DNA of 8,399 nucleotides, taken from positions 1 to 8,399 of the forward strand of contig CAZTMB010000115.1 in assembly GCA_964614695.1 (NCBI GenBank), read 5' to 3'. Positions within the stretch are counted from its first letter, which is position 1; each line of letters starts with the position of its first letter. The notes under the pieces were generated by a model, which saw only the letters and a program-made list of their open reading frames with translations, was not told where the DNA came from and did no database searches. Source of the DNA: VGXO01 sp964614695. Lineage in GTDB: Bacteria; Planctomycetota; Phycisphaerae; Phycisphaerales; SM1A02. Made by a program: the position numbers and the translations under genes. This document shows positions 6,703 to 8,399 of the stretch, in pieces.

Positions 6703-7407
6703 ATGAGTCAGATGTTCCCGGTGATCCAGAACTCGCGTGTCCGGTGCCTCGCATCGCTGACCATCGTCTCGCTCGCCGCATGCCTCTTCGCGGGACTTGG
6801 AGGTTGCGTGAAGGGCAAGAGCTCGGAGCAGCTGATCGCCGACGGGGACCATGCCTATCGCTACGGCCGCTACGAGGAGGCGGCGGGGGACTTCCAGCAG
6901 GTGCTCGATCGCTATCCCGGCGACGTGCAGGCGAACGTCGGCTACGCCCGCACGCAGCTCGCCCTGGGCAACCTCGACGCGGCCCGCACGGCGCTCGAGA
7001 CGGCGGCGGTTTCGAAGCCCGAGGACTTCGAGATCTCGCTGCTGCTTGCGGAGGTTCTCTTCAAGCAGAAGGACACCACGCGCCTCTATCAGTTGCTGCG
7101 CGATCGCGCGGTCGAGCAGGGCAACGCCGAGGCGTGGATCGTGATGGCTCGTTACGCCCTCGAACTCGACGATCCCGACACTGCGCAGGTCGCGGTGGCC
7201 GCGGCGCTCGAAGTCTCCGACGACACCTCGCCCGAGCCCTACCTCCTCGCGGCCGAACTCGCCGAGCGCGTGGGCGACCAGAAGGAGGCCTTGCGGCGCC
7301 TTCGTCAGGCCTACGGAATCGCGCCGAACGATCCTCGGATCGCGGCGATGCTTCGCGAGTACGGCGAAGTGCCGGGACCGACCATCGCGCTGCCGCCGGG
7401 ACGCTGA
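6703..7407 (+). CDS. TPR-repeat lipoprotein
   Basis: 234 residues. A basic N-terminus (R12, R14) leads into a hydrophobic segment at about 15-34 and a signal-peptidase II site. Two sites are possible: LAAC ending at C27 and LGGC ending at C35. C35 is more likely because residues 28-34 are still hydrophobic. The mature part is almost wholly tetratricopeptide-like helical hairpins, about five repeats from residue 42 to 215, such as GDHAYRYGRYEEAAGDFQQV at 48-67 and AYGIAPNDPRI near the end. The residue after C35 is Val, not Asp, so outer-membrane sorting is expected if the usual Lol rule holds here. TPR lipoproteins act as scaffolds in pilus secretin assembly (PilF/PilW) or in envelope assembly, but this one does not stand out as any named member. 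The frame stays open far upstream, but that part is an Arg-rich shadow of the opposite gene. AGGA nine bases upstream supports the ATG at 6703. Confidence 0.83.
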   Translation: MSQMFPVIQNSRVRCLASLTIVSLAACLFAGLGGCVKGKSSEQLIADGDHAYRYGRYEEAAGDFQQVLDRYPGDVQANVGYARTQLALGNLDAARTALETAAVSKPEDFEISLLLAEVLFKQKDTTRLYQLLRDRAVEQGNAEAWIVMARYALELDDPDTAQVAVAAALEVSDDTSPEPYLLAAELAERVGDQKEALRRLRQAYGIAPNDPRIAAMLREYGEVPGPTIALPPGR

Positions 7408-7413
7408 GCGGCG

Positions 7414-8394
7414 ATGAGCACGCGACCGTCTCGAAGGCGCGGCGAGGAGAGCGGCGGCTGGTTGTCGCGGCTCGCGCTTCTCGGCGATCTCGGGCGGGTG
7501 CGCATCCTGCGACTGCTCGAGGCGGAGGAGTTGGCCGTCGGCGAGGTTGCACGGGCCCTGCAATGGCCGCAGTCGACCGCAAGCCGGCAGCTCAAGCCGC
7601 TCCACGAGCAGGGGTGGATTCGACGTCGGGTCGAGGGGACCACCGCGCTCTACCGGCTGGTGCCGGAGGATCTGGGCGATTCCGCCGAAGCGTTGTGGCG
7701 CACCACGCTGGGCAGTCTCGGCGAGGAGGAGGTCGCGTCCGCGAGCTTTGAAGAGGACGACCGTCGCCTCCGCGAGGTGCTCGCCTCGCGACGGTTCGAC
7801 AGCCGGTCGTTTTTCGGCCGGGTCGGCGGCGAGTGGGACGCCATCCGGCAGGAACTCTTCGGGGCTCATTTCATCGACGACGCGTTGCTGGGTCTGGTGC
7901 CGTCGACCTGGACGGTCGCGGACCTGGGTTGCGGCACCGGCGAGATCGCCGGACGCCTCGCGACCCAGGTGCGTCGGGTGATCGCGGTCGATCGCGAGCC
8001 GACCATGATCGAGGCGGCCCGGGCGCGACTCGAAGCGTTCCCGTCGGCGGAGGTTCGCACCGGCGACCTGCTCGATCTTCCGATCGAGGACGGCGAACTC
8101 GATGCCGCGGTGATCTCGCTCGTGCTCCATCACCTCGCCGAGCCGACGAAGGCGATCGCCGAGGCGGCGCGGACTCTGCGACCAGGCGGCGTTCTTCTCG
8201 TGGTCGACATGGTCGCGCATGATCGCGAGGCCTATGTCGCGGCGATGGGGCACGTGCACCTTGGCTTCGGCGAGGAAGAGGTTCGCGAGTGGTCCGAGTC
8301 CGCCAGTCTGCGGCTTGGATCGTTCCGGCGCCTTCGACCGGACCTGGAAGGCCGCGGCCCGGGCTTGTTCGCGGCGACGATGGAGAAGAGATAG
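7414..8394 (+). CDS. ArsR-type regulator fused to SAM-dependent methyltransferase
   Basis: 326 residues. The N-terminal winged helix-turn-helix covers about 16-85 (LGDLGRVRILRLL at 23-35, recognition helix around 53-64, wing RRRVEGTTALYRL). A helical linker follows, and from about 125 a class I methyltransferase domain. Motif I is DLGCGTG at 170-176. D193 in IAVDRE is the likely ribose-binding acid. LVLHHL and LRPGGVLLVVDM follow, with the conserved C-terminal HDREAYVAAMGHVHLGF near 270. This two-domain architecture is a known bacterial family, often found near methionine or S-adenosylhomocysteine cycle genes. The position where ArsR carries the metal-binding ELCVCD is ELAVGEV here (39-45). 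The only cysteine in the protein is C173, so thiol-based metal or arsenic sensing is unlikely. A ligand such as SAM or SAH is an inference. It starts six bases after the lipoprotein stop with only a weak ribosome site. Confidence 0.88.
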   Translation: MSTRPSRRRGEESGGWLSRLALLGDLGRVRILRLLEAEELAVGEVARALQWPQSTASRQLKPLHEQGWIRRRVEGTTALYRLVPEDLGDSAEALWRTTLGSLGEEEVASASFEEDDRRLREVLASRRFDSRSFFGRVGGEWDAIRQELFGAHFIDDALLGLVPSTWTVADLGCGTGEIAGRLATQVRRVIAVDREPTMIEAARARLEAFPSAEVRTGDLLDLPIEDGELDAAVISLVLHHLAEPTKAIAEAARTLRPGGVLLVVDMVAHDREAYVAAMGHVHLGFGEEEVREWSESASLRLGSFRRLRPDLEGRGPGLFAATMEKR

Positions 8395-8397
8395 GAG
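8393..8397 (+). promoter_or_regulatory. Shine-Dalgarno for a gene beyond the window
   Basis: AGGAG overlaps the TAG stop of the regulator-methyltransferase gene and sits at the window edge. It is the best match to a ribosome site in this block and implies another plus-strand gene starting about 5-10 bases further on, translated from the same transcript. Confidence 0.5.
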
Positions 8398-8399
8398 AG

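Noticed and set aside
6376..8259. Long minus-strand open frame across the lipoprotein and methyltransferase genes
   Set aside because: Both plus-strand genes have clear domains. This frame is an Arg-rich shadow typical of GC-rich DNA.

Overview
The window is strongly GC-rich and almost fully coding. It carries eight confident protein genes and no RNA genes, CRISPR arrays, insertion sequences or other mobile elements that I can see. The type IV pilus/type II secretion inner-membrane module and a predicted lipoprotein point to a diderm (Gram-negative type) bacterium. The gene set and the codon style (many GTC, CTC, CGC, GCG and ATC codons, weak or long-spaced ribosome sites) fit a planctomycete, perhaps Phycisphaerae. 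That placement is inference only, since there is no marker gene here.

Left block (163-5448, plus strand): a tight five-gene operon, pilM - pilN - pilO - pilP/gspC-like - pilB/gspE. It encodes an actin-like cytoplasmic protein, two bitopic membrane proteins, a third bitopic protein with a PilP-like RDPF motif but GspC-like anchoring, and the hexameric extension ATPase. Together these form the inner-membrane platform and motor of a type IV filament machine (pilus or type II secretion). The pilin, platform protein (PilC/GspF), retraction ATPase (PilT) and secretin (PilQ/GspD) are not in the window. Bases 1-162 hold no gene I can call.

Middle block (5471-6553, minus strand): two genes facing the pilus operon, probably co-transcribed. 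The first-transcribed encodes a small protein resembling the 3'-phosphoesterase domain of LigD. The second encodes a DUF456-type glycine-rich membrane protein. Only 22 bases separate pilB from the end of the DUF456 gene, with no convincing terminator between them.

Right block (6703-8394, plus strand): a divergent 149-base intergenic region leads into a TPR lipoprotein gene and, six bases later, an ArsR-type DNA-binding domain fused to a SAM-dependent methyltransferase. A Shine-Dalgarno-like AGGAG overlaps the end of the last gene, so another co-directional gene very probably starts just beyond the window.

I found no clearly new system. The points most worth a second look are the hybrid PilP/GspC protein, the hairpin that buries the ribosome site of the lipoprotein gene, the LigD-phosphoesterase-like stand-alone protein, and the ArsR-methyltransferase fusion that lacks the metal-binding cysteines.
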